Assembly: GCF_003065385.1 (NCBI RefSeq)
Contig: NZ_CP023277.1
Span: 186,001 to 250,000 of the forward strand
DNA: 64,000 nucleotides
Source of the DNA: Polynucleobacter acidiphobus
GTDB lineage: Bacteria > Pseudomonadota > Gammaproteobacteria > Burkholderiales > Burkholderiaceae
Direction of reading: 5' to 3'
Shown here: positions 8,803 through 16,609 of the stretch, piece after piece
Layout: every line of letters starts with the position of its first letter
Position numbering within the stretch: the stretch's first letter is position 1
Notes under the pieces: model-generated
Seen by the model: the letters and a program-made list of their open reading frames with translations, nothing else
The model's database searches: none
Told to the model about the DNA's origin: nothing
Position numbers and translations under genes: made by a program

Positions 8803-9648
8803 ATGACTATTTTAGGTTACTCGGGATTTGGCTGGCTGCCATCCTTACTTTATCTCTTACTAATTATTGTTTTGGGTTATCGCGACCAAAGGCGTCCGGA
8901 GACCCCTTTTTTTGTTGGCCTGGTCCAAATTTTGATTCTGATCGTGTTGATCATTCACGGAATCTTGTTGTATGAGTCCATTTTTAATGGGGAGCGCTTT
9001 GTATTTGGCTTTGCGCAAGATCTTTCTCTGATGGCTTGGGTGGGACTCAGTTTTTACTGGATTCAGAGTTTTTTCTTGCCCATTTCCAGCTTGCGACTGA
9101 TGACCATTAGTATGGCGATGTTTTGTGCGATCCTGCCCGATCTCTTTCCGGGGTCGGTCATTTCTCAACGTGCCGTCGCTGATCCTTGGTTTAAGGCTCA
9201 CTTTATTGTTGCCACCTTTGCAGTAGGCTTTTTTAGCCTATCTGCCATGCTGGCGGTCTTAATGAACCTGCAAGATCGGGCCCTACGTAAAGGCATGGCC
9301 AATGGTATGGGCGGTGCACCAACCTGGATTGAAAGTCTGCCGCCATTATTGACTATGGAGAGTTTCTTGTTCCGTTTGCTCTATGTCGGTTATGCACTTT
9401 TAAGTATGACCGTTTTCTCGGGCTTATTTTTCTCACAAGAGCTGTTCGGCAAACCACTGGTCTTTGACCATAAAACAGTGTTTGCACTCTTATCGTGGCT
9501 CTTATTTAGCGGATTGGTGGTTGCACGCCTACGGGTTGGCTTACGAGGGCCTACGGCAGTGCGCTGGGTCTTGGGTGGATTTGTGGCCCTGTTGTTGACC
9601 TATGCGGGCACACGCTTTGTGGCTGAAGTGATTTTGCAGAGAAGCTAA
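8803..9648 (+). CDS. ypjD: CcsA/YpjD-type inner-membrane protein
   Basis: The 281-residue protein is hydrophobic throughout, with about eight predicted membrane helices, and resembles the YpjD/HemX branch of the CcsA cytochrome c assembly family. Such genes commonly lie beside ffh in proteobacteria. YpjD itself is not shown to handle heme, so the role is inferred from family only. It sits back to back with ffh, and the AmpD-like gene starts 2 nt after its stop, so the two are likely translated from one message. Confidence 0.8.
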   Translation: MTILGYSGFGWLPSLLYLLLIIVLGYRDQRRPETPFFVGLVQILILIVLIIHGILLYESIFNGERFVFGFAQDLSLMAWVGLSFYWIQSFFLPISSLRLMTISMAMFCAILPDLFPGSVISQRAVADPWFKAHFIVATFAVGFFSLSAMLAVLMNLQDRALRKGMANGMGGAPTWIESLPPLLTMESFLFRLLYVGYALLSMTVFSGLFFSQELFGKPLVFDHKTVFALLSWLLFSGLVVARLRVGLRGPTAVRWVLGGFVALLLTYAGTRFVAEVILQRS

Positions 9649-9650
9649 TT

Positions 9651-10448
9651 TTGCTGAAATGGATTTTGCTTGGCTTGGGGTTGGCCTTTGCCTACTGGTG
9701 GTTGGTGCTTAAGAAAAAGCGGGATCAAGAAAAGCCTTTGGAGCCCAAGTCAGCACCGCCCTCTCAGTTAAAGCCCAAGCGGATGGTCTCTTGTTCGTAT
9801 TGCGATCTTCACTTACCCGAAGATGATGCGATTGCATGGGATGGTCGCTATTACTGCTGCGCCGATCATCGCGATCGTCTAAGTCAAAAGGGTTGGTGGG
9901 GGAGGGCTCAGTGGCAAGCCTCCCCAAACTTTGATGAGCGACCCGCTTCAATCAAGCCAGATTTGGTGGTCATTCATCACATTAGTTTGCCCCCCGGTCA
10001 ATTTGCTCGTGGTCACATTATTGATTTTTTTCAAAACAAGTTAGATGCGCGTGCCCACCCTTATTTTGAGCAAATTGCGCATCAGAAGGTTTCAAGCCAT
10101 TTCTTGATTGATCGTGATGGGCAGGTCATTCAGCTGGTATCGGTTCATAAACGGGCTTGGCATGCAGGCGCGTCTCAATTTTTTGAGCGGGAGCGTTGTA
10201 ACGATTTTTCCATCGGTATCGAGTTAGTGGGGGATGGGGATAGCACCTTTACCAATGAGCAATATGCAGCCCTCGCCCAACTGATTGACTTCTTAAAAAA
10301 GAATTTTTCCAACTTACAGTTTGCGGGACATAGCGATATTGCGCCCGATCGCAAGACCGACCCAGGTAAATCATTTGATTGGGCGCGAATACAACGCTTA
10401 GCAAATTTAAGTCAGGAACAATTGCCCTTTGGGCTTGACTCTCGCTAG
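9651..10448 (+). CDS. ampD: AmpD-type amidase fused to an N-terminal PP0621-like membrane domain
   Basis: The C-terminal part (about 104-255) is an N-acetylmuramoyl-L-alanine amidase of AmpD type, which cleaves 1,6-anhydromuropeptides during wall recycling. VIHHISLPPG places a zinc-ligand His at 109; AGHSDIAPDRKTDPG gives His 227 and Asp 237. The N-terminal part has one membrane helix (3-20), then KKKR and a C48-x2-C51...C69/C70-x2-H73 cluster typical of the small PP0621 family. That family is usually a separate gene just upstream of ampD. The positive residues after the helix suggest the amidase faces the cytoplasm. The start is TTG at 9651, with a GAGA-type ribosome site in the end of ypjD. 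Fusion is seen directly; consequences are inferred. Confidence 0.85.
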   Translation: MLKWILLGLGLAFAYWWLVLKKKRDQEKPLEPKSAPPSQLKPKRMVSCSYCDLHLPEDDAIAWDGRYYCCADHRDRLSQKGWWGRAQWQASPNFDERPASIKPDLVVIHHISLPPGQFARGHIIDFFQNKLDARAHPYFEQIAHQKVSSHFLIDRDGQVIQLVSVHKRAWHAGASQFFERERCNDFSIGIELVGDGDSTFTNEQYAALAQLIDFLKKNFSNLQFAGHSDIAPDRKTDPGKSFDWARIQRLANLSQEQLPFGLDSR

Positions 10449-10463
10449 TTGTTTCTCCATCAG

Positions 10464-10479
10464 GTAAGCGGCCGCTTAC
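10464..10479. repeat. Perfect 16-bp palindrome downstream of ampD
   Basis: GTAAGCGGCCGCTTAC reads the same on both strands. As RNA it would form a 6-bp stem with a GGCC loop, and a run of six T begins at 10485, five bases later. It could be a weak terminator for the ypjD-ampD unit or a protein-binding site. The spacing to the T-run is longer than ideal for a terminator. Confidence 0.5.
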
Positions 10480-10567
10480 ATCACTTTTTTGAAGATTTCA
10501 TTTCTATCAAAAATAGGGAAATTACTAATAAATTCCGTAAAAAAGAACTTACCTAATTTAAAATATT

Positions 10568-10583
10568 TACCTATACTTAGTAT
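10568..10583 (+). promoter_or_regulatory. NrdR box 2 upstream of nrdA
   Basis: The segment reads TACCTATACTTAGTAT and fits the NrdR box core (C-w-A-t-A | T-a-T-w-G) with one half less well matched. Its centre is exactly 32 bp from the centre of the better box at 10600-10615. A possible promoter (TTACCT at 10549, TATACT at 10572, 17 bp apart) overlaps it, so NrdR binding there would block RNA polymerase. NrdR is known to bind paired boxes about three helical turns apart. The nrdR gene is not in this window. Confidence 0.6.
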
Positions 10584-10599
10584 CCAGAACGATTCAAAA

Positions 10600-10615
10600 C
10601 CACTATATCTAGTGT
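10600..10615 (+). promoter_or_regulatory. NrdR box 1 upstream of nrdA
   Basis: CCACTATATCTAGTGT is close to the NrdR consensus acaCwAtATaTwGtgt, with the inner 12 bases ACTATATCTAGT nearly palindromic. Paired with the second box 32 bp upstream, it forms the tandem operator through which NrdR represses ribonucleotide reductase genes when dATP is high. It lies 55 bp before the nrdA ATG. Confidence 0.72.
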
Positions 10616-10670
10616 TTTTGTTACAAATTTGTCTTTTTTCCAATAAATACATATATATAGCAGGAGCAAT

Positions 10671-13622
10671 ATGACCTTCGCCGATTCTCAAGCAGCTGGC
10701 CAAGCAGGTACCACGAGTCATGGAGGCGTTAGCCCCGTAGGTAATTTGACCCAAACCCCATCCGCCAACTATGTTGCTGGTGGTGTAGGTCTTGCTCAAA
10801 CCACCCAGCTTTCAGACTACAAAATCATTCGTCGTAATGGTTCGGTAGTTGCTTTTGAGCCCTCGAAAATTGCAATCGCTGTGACCAAAGCCTTTTTAGC
10901 GGTCAACGGTGGTCAGGGTGCAGCCTCAGCGCGGATTCGTGAACAAGTTGAGCAATTGACCCAAAACGTGGTTCGCGCACTATTGCGCAGCCGTCCCAAT
11001 GGCGGAACCTTTCATATTGAAGATATTCAGGATCAGGTTGAATTAGCTTTGATGCGTAGCGGGGAGCATAACGTTGCTCGCGCTTACGTTCTTTATCGTG
11101 AAAAGCGCAATCAGGAACGCGCTGCGCAGCAAAGTGCGGCTCAAGAGCAAGTCGCCGATCCTGGCTTACCTTCGGTTCAAGTGAACGACAACGGTGTTAC
11201 CAAGCCCTTGAACGTCGCTGCTTTGCGCAGTGTGATTGAGGCGGCATGCGAGGGATTGGGTAACCACATTGATGCTAGCCCCATCATGACCGAGACCATC
11301 AAGAATCTCTATGACGGTGTCCCCATGGCGCAGGTATATGACTCGGCTATTTTGGCATCGCGCACCCTGATCGAAAAAGACCCTGCGTATAGCCAGGTGA
11401 CCGCTCGTATTTTGATGCATGTGATTCGGAAGGAAATTCTGGGGCGTGAGGTCTTGCAAGGCGATATGCAGTCTGAGTATCCAAACTATTTCCCCCAATT
11501 TATTCGTAAGGGTATTGAGGCGGAACTATTGGACCCTCGTCTTTTAGAGTTTGATCTGAGTAAGATCTCGGCAGCGCTCAATGCTGATCGGGATTTGCAA
11601 TTTAACTATTTAGGTCTCCAAACCCTCTACGACCGTTACTTCTTGCACATTGAAGACCATCGGATTGAAATGCCCCAGGCCTTTTTCATGCGCGTGGCAA
11701 TGGGCCTGGCTTTAAATGAGCCAGAGCGCGAGCGCCGTGCGATTGAGTTTTATGAGGTTCTCTCGACCTTTGACTTCATGTCGAGCACCCCAACGCTGTT
11801 TAACTCAGCGACCCTGCGCTCGCAGCTATCGAGTTGCTACCTCACCACGGTGGATGACGATTTGGACGGCATTTACGAGGCCCTGAAAGAGAATGCTTTG
11901 TTATCGAAGTTTGCTGGTGGTTTGGGAAATGACTGGACGAATGTGCGTGCCTTGGGCAGTCACATTAAGGGTACAAATGGCAAGTCGCAGGGGGTTGTCC
12001 CATTCTTAAAGGTTGTAAACGATACCGCTGTAGCCGTAAACCAAGGTGGTAAGCGCAAGGGTGCGGTTTGCGCCTATCTGGAGACCTGGCACTTGGATAT
12101 CGAGGAGTTTTTGGAGCTTCGCAAGAATACTGGCGACGATCGCCGCCGTACCCATGATATGAACACCTCCAACTGGATCCCCGATTTATTTATGAAGCGG
12201 GTGATGGAAAATGGTGAGTGGACTTTATTTTCCCCATCTAGCACCCCTGATTTACACGATAAGTACGGCAAGGCCTTTGAGCAAGCCTATATTGCCTATG
12301 AAAAGCGTGCCGAGGCTGGCGAAATTAAGCCATCAAAGAAGATCCCTGCGGTTCAGTTATGGCGCAAGATGTTAGCGATGCTGTTTGAGACCGGCCATCC
12401 TTGGATTACCTACAAAGATCCTTGCAATATTCGGAGTCCCCAACAGCATGTCGGCGTGGTGCATTCATCCAATTTGTGTACTGAGATTACCCTCAACACC
12501 AATGAGAGTGAGATCGCTGTTTGTAATTTAGGCTCGGTGAATCTGACGGCCCATATGACCACCGATGCCAACGGTCAGATGGTGCTCGATCATGCCAAGC
12601 TCAAGAAGACCATCCAGACTGCAATGCGCATGCTCGATAACGTGATTGACATCAATTACTACGCGGTTGCGAAGGCTCGTAACTCCAATATGAAGCACCG
12701 CCCAGTCGGTCTTGGGATCATGGGCTTCCAAGATTGCTTGCACATGCAACGCATTCCGTATGCCAGTGAAGCAGCGGTCAAATTTGCTGATACTTCGATG
12801 GAAGCGGTTTGCTACTACGCCTATCAGGCATCGAGTGAGCTCGCCAAAGAGCGCGGTACCTATAGTAGTTATCAAGGATCGCTGTGGGATCGCGGTATTT
12901 TGCCCCAAGATACGCTGAAGATGCTGCAAGAGGAGCGCGGCGGCTATGTGGAGGTCGATCAATCCAGCACCATGGATTGGAATGCCTTGCGCGCTCAGAT
13001 TAAGCAATACGGTATGCGTAACTCCAATTGCGTCGCAATTGCCCCAACCGCAACGATTTCGAACATTATTGGTGTCTCGGCCTGTATTGAGCCTACCTTC
13101 CAGAATTTGTTCGTGAAATCCAATCTTTCTGGCGAGTTCACCGTGGTAAATGATTACTTGGTCCGTGATTTGAAGGATCGCGGTCTATGGGATGAGGTCA
13201 TGATTGCGGATTTGAAGTATTTTGATGGCACTCTTTCCAAAATTGATCGCGTTCCCCAAGATCTGCGCGATTTGTATGCGACTGCCTTCGAGGTTGAGCC
13301 AAGCTGGTTGGTTGAGGCCGCTTCACGTCGTCAAAAGTGGATCGATCAAGCGCAATCGCTCAATATCTATATGGCCGGCGCTTCCGGTAAGAAATTGGAT
13401 GACACGTATAAGTTGGCTTGGATTCGGGGTTTGAAAACAACTTACTACCTGCGGACCATGGCGGCGACCCATGTTGAGAAATCAACCGTCGCTACTGGCC
13501 AGCTCAATGCGGTTTCCAGTGGGGCTGCTGCTAGCACCGCAGGAGCGATTGCCGCAGATGGCCCGGTTTGCACCATGCGTCCTGGCGATCCAGGGTTTGA
13601 GGAATGCGAAGCTTGCCAATAA
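10671..13622 (+). CDS. nrdA: Ribonucleoside-diphosphate reductase, alpha subunit (class Ia)
   Basis: NrdA reduces ribonucleotides to deoxyribonucleotides with NrdB. The 983-residue protein has an ATP-cone domain (about 52-140; IIRRNGSVVAFEPSKI), an all-alpha domain with a possible second partial ATP cone near 170-260, and the ten-stranded barrel. Active-site features are visible: SSCYL (first redox Cys), SSNLCTEIT (Asn, thiyl Cys and Glu) and AVCNLGSVNL (second redox Cys). The C-terminal CEACQ is the mobile thiol pair that is re-reduced by thioredoxin or glutaredoxin. It is longer than E. coli NrdA because of an N-terminal extension of about 50 low-complexity residues. AGGAG precedes the ATG; paired NrdR boxes lie upstream. 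Confidence 0.96.
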   Translation: MTFADSQAAGQAGTTSHGGVSPVGNLTQTPSANYVAGGVGLAQTTQLSDYKIIRRNGSVVAFEPSKIAIAVTKAFLAVNGGQGAASARIREQVEQLTQNVVRALLRSRPNGGTFHIEDIQDQVELALMRSGEHNVARAYVLYREKRNQERAAQQSAAQEQVADPGLPSVQVNDNGVTKPLNVAALRSVIEAACEGLGNHIDASPIMTETIKNLYDGVPMAQVYDSAILASRTLIEKDPAYSQVTARILMHVIRKEILGREVLQGDMQSEYPNYFPQFIRKGIEAELLDPRLLEFDLSKISAALNADRDLQFNYLGLQTLYDRYFLHIEDHRIEMPQAFFMRVAMGLALNEPERERRAIEFYEVLSTFDFMSSTPTLFNSATLRSQLSSCYLTTVDDDLDGIYEALKENALLSKFAGGLGNDWTNVRALGSHIKGTNGKSQGVVPFLKVVNDTAVAVNQGGKRKGAVCAYLETWHLDIEEFLELRKNTGDDRRRTHDMNTSNWIPDLFMKRVMENGEWTLFSPSSTPDLHDKYGKAFEQAYIAYEKRAEAGEIKPSKKIPAVQLWRKMLAMLFETGHPWITYKDPCNIRSPQQHVGVVHSSNLCTEITLNTNESEIAVCNLGSVNLTAHMTTDANGQMVLDHAKLKKTIQTAMRMLDNVIDINYYAVAKARNSNMKHRPVGLGIMGFQDCLHMQRIPYASEAAVKFADTSMEAVCYYAYQASSELAKERGTYSSYQGSLWDRGILPQDTLKMLQEERGGYVEVDQSSTMDWNALRAQIKQYGMRNSNCVAIAPTATISNIIGVSACIEPTFQNLFVKSNLSGEFTVVNDYLVRDLKDRGLWDEVMIADLKYFDGTLSKIDRVPQDLRDLYATAFEVEPSWLVEAASRRQKWIDQAQSLNIYMAGASGKKLDDTYKLAWIRGLKTTYYLRTMAATHVEKSTVATGQLNAVSSGAAASTAGAIAADGPVCTMRPGDPGFEECEACQ

Positions 13623-13665
13623 GCTCGATGAGAACATTAGAAAAAATAGGAATTAGGAGAAAAGT

Positions 13666-14850
13666 ATGTTGAACTGGGATGAAGAAGTCGCTCCAGCCCT
13701 TGCTAAGGCAGGGTTTGTGCCGCCACCCTCGCCAATGGCCGTTCCGCCAGTGCAAGTTGCCCCTGTGGCTGATCAGGTAGCTGTTGCTCCTCCGGTCCAG
13801 GCGGCAGCAAAACCAGTAACTGATGCAACTGAGCGTCGCGTGAACGTCGCCGATAAGCGGGTGATTAATGGCACAACCGATGTTAATCAGCTGGTTCCCT
13901 TTAAGTACAAGTGGGCTTGGGAAAAGTACCTAGCTGGCTGCGCTAATCATTGGATGCCCCAAGAAATCAATATGAACCGCGATATTGCGCTCTGGAAAGA
14001 TCCCAATGGCCTGACTGAAGATGAGCGCCGCATTATCAAGCGTAATTTAGGTTTCTTTGTAACTGCGGATTCCTTGGCAGCGAACAACATCGTATTGGGA
14101 ACCTATCGCCAGATTACGGCTCCAGAGTGCCGTCAGTACTTATTGCGCCAAGCTTTTGAGGAGGCCATCCACACCCACGCTTACCAGTACATTGTTGAGT
14201 CCTTGGGTCTGGATCAGGCTGAAATCTTCAATGCTTACCATGAGGTTCCCTCGATTCGGGACAAAGACGAGTTCTTGATTCCGTTTATTGATGTGCTCAC
14301 CGATCCCGCTTTTAAGACCGGCACTCTTGAAAACGATCAAAAACTATTGCGCTCCCTGATTGTTTTTGCCTGCGTGATGGAGGGTTTGTTCTTTTATGTT
14401 GGTTTTACGCAAATCCTCGCGATGGGCCGTCAAAACAAAATGATGGGGGCAGCGGAGCAGTATCAATATATCTTGCGTGATGAGTCGATGCATTGCAATT
14501 TTGGCATTGATTTAATCAACCAAATCAAGCTGGAGAACCCGCAGTTATGGACTTCTGCGTTCAAAGAAGAGATTCGGAGCATCTTTGAAAAAGCAGTGGA
14601 GTTGGAGTATCGCTATGCCGAAGATACGATGCCAAGAGGGGTGCTTGGACTCAATGCTCCGATGTTCAAAAGTTACCTTCGCTTCATCTGTAATCGTCGT
14701 TGCATGCAAATAGGACTTGACGCGATGTATCCAAATGAAGAGAATCCATTTCCATGGATGTCAGAAATGATAGATCTGAAAAAAGAGAGAAACTTTTTTG
14801 AGACTAGAGTGATTGAGTATCAAACCGGTGGTGCGCTGAGTTGGGAGTAA
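13666..14850 (+). CDS. nrdB: Ribonucleoside-diphosphate reductase, beta subunit (class Ia)
   Basis: NrdB supplies the tyrosyl radical for NrdA. In the 394-residue protein Asp 135 (VTADSLA), Glu 166, His 169 and Tyr 173 (EEAIHTHAY) have the E-x2-H-x3-Y spacing of E. coli E115/H118/Y122. Further ligands lie in CVMEGLFF and DESMHCNF. It is therefore a diiron-tyrosyl class Ia subunit. An extra Pro/Ala/Val-rich segment of about 55 residues precedes the conserved part. AGGAG lies before the ATG, 43 nt after nrdA, with no terminator between. The C-terminus (ALSWE) would dock to NrdA. Confidence 0.96.
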   Translation: MLNWDEEVAPALAKAGFVPPPSPMAVPPVQVAPVADQVAVAPPVQAAAKPVTDATERRVNVADKRVINGTTDVNQLVPFKYKWAWEKYLAGCANHWMPQEINMNRDIALWKDPNGLTEDERRIIKRNLGFFVTADSLAANNIVLGTYRQITAPECRQYLLRQAFEEAIHTHAYQYIVESLGLDQAEIFNAYHEVPSIRDKDEFLIPFIDVLTDPAFKTGTLENDQKLLRSLIVFACVMEGLFFYVGFTQILAMGRQNKMMGAAEQYQYILRDESMHCNFGIDLINQIKLENPQLWTSAFKEEIRSIFEKAVELEYRYAEDTMPRGVLGLNAPMFKSYLRFICNRRCMQIGLDAMYPNEENPFPWMSEMIDLKKERNFFETRVIEYQTGGALSWE

Positions 14851-15187
14851 CAAAAAGCTAGACCAGCGCTTCCTCCGGCAATATAGGAGATAGTTCGGTT
14901 GATTAGTATTAGTAGTCGCTTGAAACTGGCAAAAATGCGAAAACCCTTGAAACAGGGTGACCGGACTTTCTTCCCAATTTTTTCTACCCTCTTTGAAAAG
15001 CTGCTTCCCGCAAGGGCCGCAGCTTTTTTTCCAGGATTCATTAGCGTGCAGCACCATGTAGTAGGCCGCGCGCCGATGAATAGCTCGCTCGTTTCCCATG
15101 GTGCACCGCAAGGCGTAACGTGGAGTCATGGTCGGGTTTTCTTAATCAGTAGTTTGTTCTAATCCTCACACGTGAAGGAGAATCACT
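14851..15187. other. 337-nt intergenic region between nrdB and the histone-like gene
   Basis: No convincing protein is encoded here; an open frame on the plus strand lacks a ribosome site and family resemblance. It contains an intrinsic terminator (14996-15030) 146 nt beyond nrdB, an 8-bp inverted repeat GCACCATG (15051-15058) / CATGGTGC (15097-15104), and the leader of the histone-like gene with GAAGGAGA before its ATG. The stretch before the terminator (about 14870-14995) could be a 3' UTR or a small RNA, but I see no clear promoter. Confidence 0.5.
14996..15030 (+). terminator. Intrinsic terminator downstream of nrdAB
   Basis: AAAAGCTGC (14996-15004) pairs with GCAGCTTTT (15019-15027) around a 14-nt loop that itself contains CCC/GGG complementarity. 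The 3' arm runs into seven T's ending at 15030. It would end the nrdAB message, or a small RNA lying between nrdB and this point. Confidence 0.75.
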
Positions 15188-15583
15188 ATGGCAATCGCCA
15201 AAAAGAAGTCTGCTGTAAAGAAACCAGCTGCTAAGAAAAAAGTAGCTGCTAAGAAACCAGCTGCTAAGAAACCAGCTGCTAAGAAGCGCCCAGCTGCTAA
15301 GAAGAAAGTAGCTGCTAAGAAACCAGCTGCTAAGAAAGCTGCTGCGAAGAAGCCTGCCGCTAAAAAAGCTGCTAAGAAAAAAGTAGCCAAAAAGCGTCCT
15401 GCTGCTAAAAAGAAAAAAGCTGCCAAGAAAAAGCCTGCTAAAAAAGCAGCTAAGAAAAGGCCTGCTGCCAAGAAAGGTGCTTCTGTAAAAAAGCCCGCGG
15501 CTAAGCCCGCCGTTGCTGCTCCAGCGCAAACTGCGCTGAATCCGGCTGCGGCTTGGCCATTTCCTACAGGCAGCCGTCCCTAA
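15188..15583 (+). CDS. Histone H1-like nucleoid protein (Lys/Ala repeats)
   Basis: The 131-residue protein is composed largely of AAKK, PAAKK and KKVAAKK units, like the C-terminal tail of eukaryotic H1 and bacterial AlgP/Hc1-like proteins. Such proteins bind DNA without sequence preference and compact the nucleoid; that role is inferred. A less basic, conserved-looking tail follows (TALNPAAAWPFPTGSRP). GAAGGAGA is placed well before the ATG. A strong terminator follows. The low-complexity DNA makes repeat number likely to vary between strains. The frame on the opposite strand is open over the same stretch only because of the biased composition. Confidence 0.88.
   Translation: MAIAKKKSAVKKPAAKKKVAAKKPAAKKPAAKKRPAAKKKVAAKKPAAKKAAAKKPAAKKAAKKKVAKKRPAAKKKKAAKKKPAKKAAKKRPAAKKGASVKKPAAKPAVAAPAQTALNPAAAWPFPTGSRP
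15210..15480 (+). repeat. Tandem coding repeats in the histone-like gene
   Basis: The 12-15 nt unit GCTGCTAAGAA(A/G)CCA recurs many times with small changes, most regularly between about 15225 and 15365, encoding AAKKP. Near-identical DNA units, and not only amino-acid repetition, point to recent slippage or recombination as the source of length variation. Confidence 0.75.
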
Positions 15584-15616
15584 GCCTAGGCTTAGTGGAT
15601 AGTTGAAGTAGTCTGG

Positions 15617-15646
15617 ATGGGGTCCTTCGGGACCCCATTTTTATTT
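15617..15646 (+). terminator. Intrinsic terminator after the histone-like gene
   Basis: GGGGTCC (15619-15625) and GGACCCC (15630-15636) pair around a stable TTCG tetraloop and run into TTTTTATTT. It overlaps the last codon of the convergent PfkB-family gene at its far end. No T-run is seen on the minus side, so it works mainly for the plus strand. Confidence 0.88.
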
Positions 15647-16601
15647 AAAGAGTAATAGCAGTACCAAAAGCTGCTTTGAAGCGATCGCTAATTTCGCTGC
15701 GAGTGGGTTGATGGTTTTGGGGTCCTTGATGCGCAATTTTGATCGATCCCATGAGACTAGCTAAGCGCCCGGTGGTTTCCCAATCCAAACCTTTTTCAAG
15801 GCCATACAGCAGTCCTCCTCGGAATGCATCACCGCAACCGGTTGGATCAGCAATCTTCTCGGCTGGAACAGCGGGTATCTCAATAATCTTCCCCTTTGTA
15901 TGAATTTGCGCCCCTTGAGCCCCCTTCGTCACGATTAAGGCTTCCAGGCGACTTGCCAGCTCGTTTAGCGATAAGCCGGTGCGCTGGCAAAGCATCTCAC
16001 CCTCATAGTCGTTTACAGCGACATAGGTGGCTAAATCGACCAGTTCCAGTAGTTCTTGGCCGTTAAACATCGGCAGCCCTTGGCCCGGATCAAAAATAAA
16101 TGGGATCTTCACCTTCGCAAATTGATGGCAATGTTCCCACATGCCAATTCGCCCATCAGGGGCAACGATACCGATGTGTTGATCCTTTTGACCTAGACTG
16201 GCTACACAGTCATCCACACGGTTTAAATGGGAGTCATTCATGGCTCCGGGATGAAAGGCGGTGATCTGATTATTAGCAAGATCAGTCGTAATCATCGCTT
16301 GGGCCGTAAAGGCCTGATCGAGTTTTTTAATGAACTGGCGGCTCATCCCAACTCTCTCGAGGTGGGAGAGGTAGGGATCTGCATCCGCTCCCACGGTCGC
16401 CATGATCATTGGTTTGCCACCGAGCAGTTGGAGGTTATAGCCAATATTGCCAGCGCATCCGCCAAATTCTCGGCGCATGCTAGGGACCAAGAAAGCGACG
16501 TTCAGAATATGGATTTGTTCTGGAAGAATTTGATCCTGGAAGCGACCCTCAAAGGTCATGATGGTGTCATACGCAATGGAGCCACAAATAATGCTTGCCA
16601 T
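15645..16601 (-). CDS. PfkB-family carbohydrate/nucleoside kinase
   Basis: The 318-residue protein has the ribokinase fold. The N-terminal part contains the glycine-rich FGGCAGNIGYNL segment, and DPTGCGDAFRGG at about 259-270 is PfkB signature 2 with the catalytic Asp. Members in Burkholderiales at this kind of position are usually annotated adenosine kinase or generic carbohydrate kinase; the substrate cannot be settled from sequence. It is the last gene of a minus-strand run with the accB-accC-prmA genes, beginning 8 nt after the prmA fusion stop. Confidence 0.85.
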   Translation of the reverse strand: MASIICGSIAYDTIMTFEGRFQDQILPEQIHILNVAFLVPSMRREFGGCAGNIGYNLQLLGGKPMIMATVGADADPYLSHLERVGMSRQFIKKLDQAFTAQAMITTDLANNQITAFHPGAMNDSHLNRVDDCVASLGQKDQHIGIVAPDGRIGMWEHCHQFAKVKIPFIFDPGQGLPMFNGQELLELVDLATYVAVNDYEGEMLCQRTGLSLNELASRLEALIVTKGAQGAQIHTKGKIIEIPAVPAEKIADPTGCGDAFRGGLLYGLEKGLDWETTGRLASLMGSIKIAHQGPQNHQPTRSEISDRFKAAFGTAITL

Positions 16602-16609
16602 AAGGTTCT

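Noticed and set aside
10476..10799. Minus-strand frame over the nrdA upstream region
   Set aside because: It covers the NrdR boxes and nrdA start, has no ribosome site and odd composition caused by A/T-rich DNA.
14899..15162. Possible 87-codon gene between nrdB and the histone-like gene
   Set aside because: No ribosome site, it crosses an intrinsic terminator, and the product has no family-like features.
15210..15480. CRISPR-like repetition
   Set aside because: Repeats are contiguous coding units without unique spacers of fixed size.
15146..15529. Long frames antisense to the histone-like gene
   Set aside because: They arise from repeated GCTGCTAAG codons read backwards; the products are Phe/Leu/Ser or Ala/Phe repeats.
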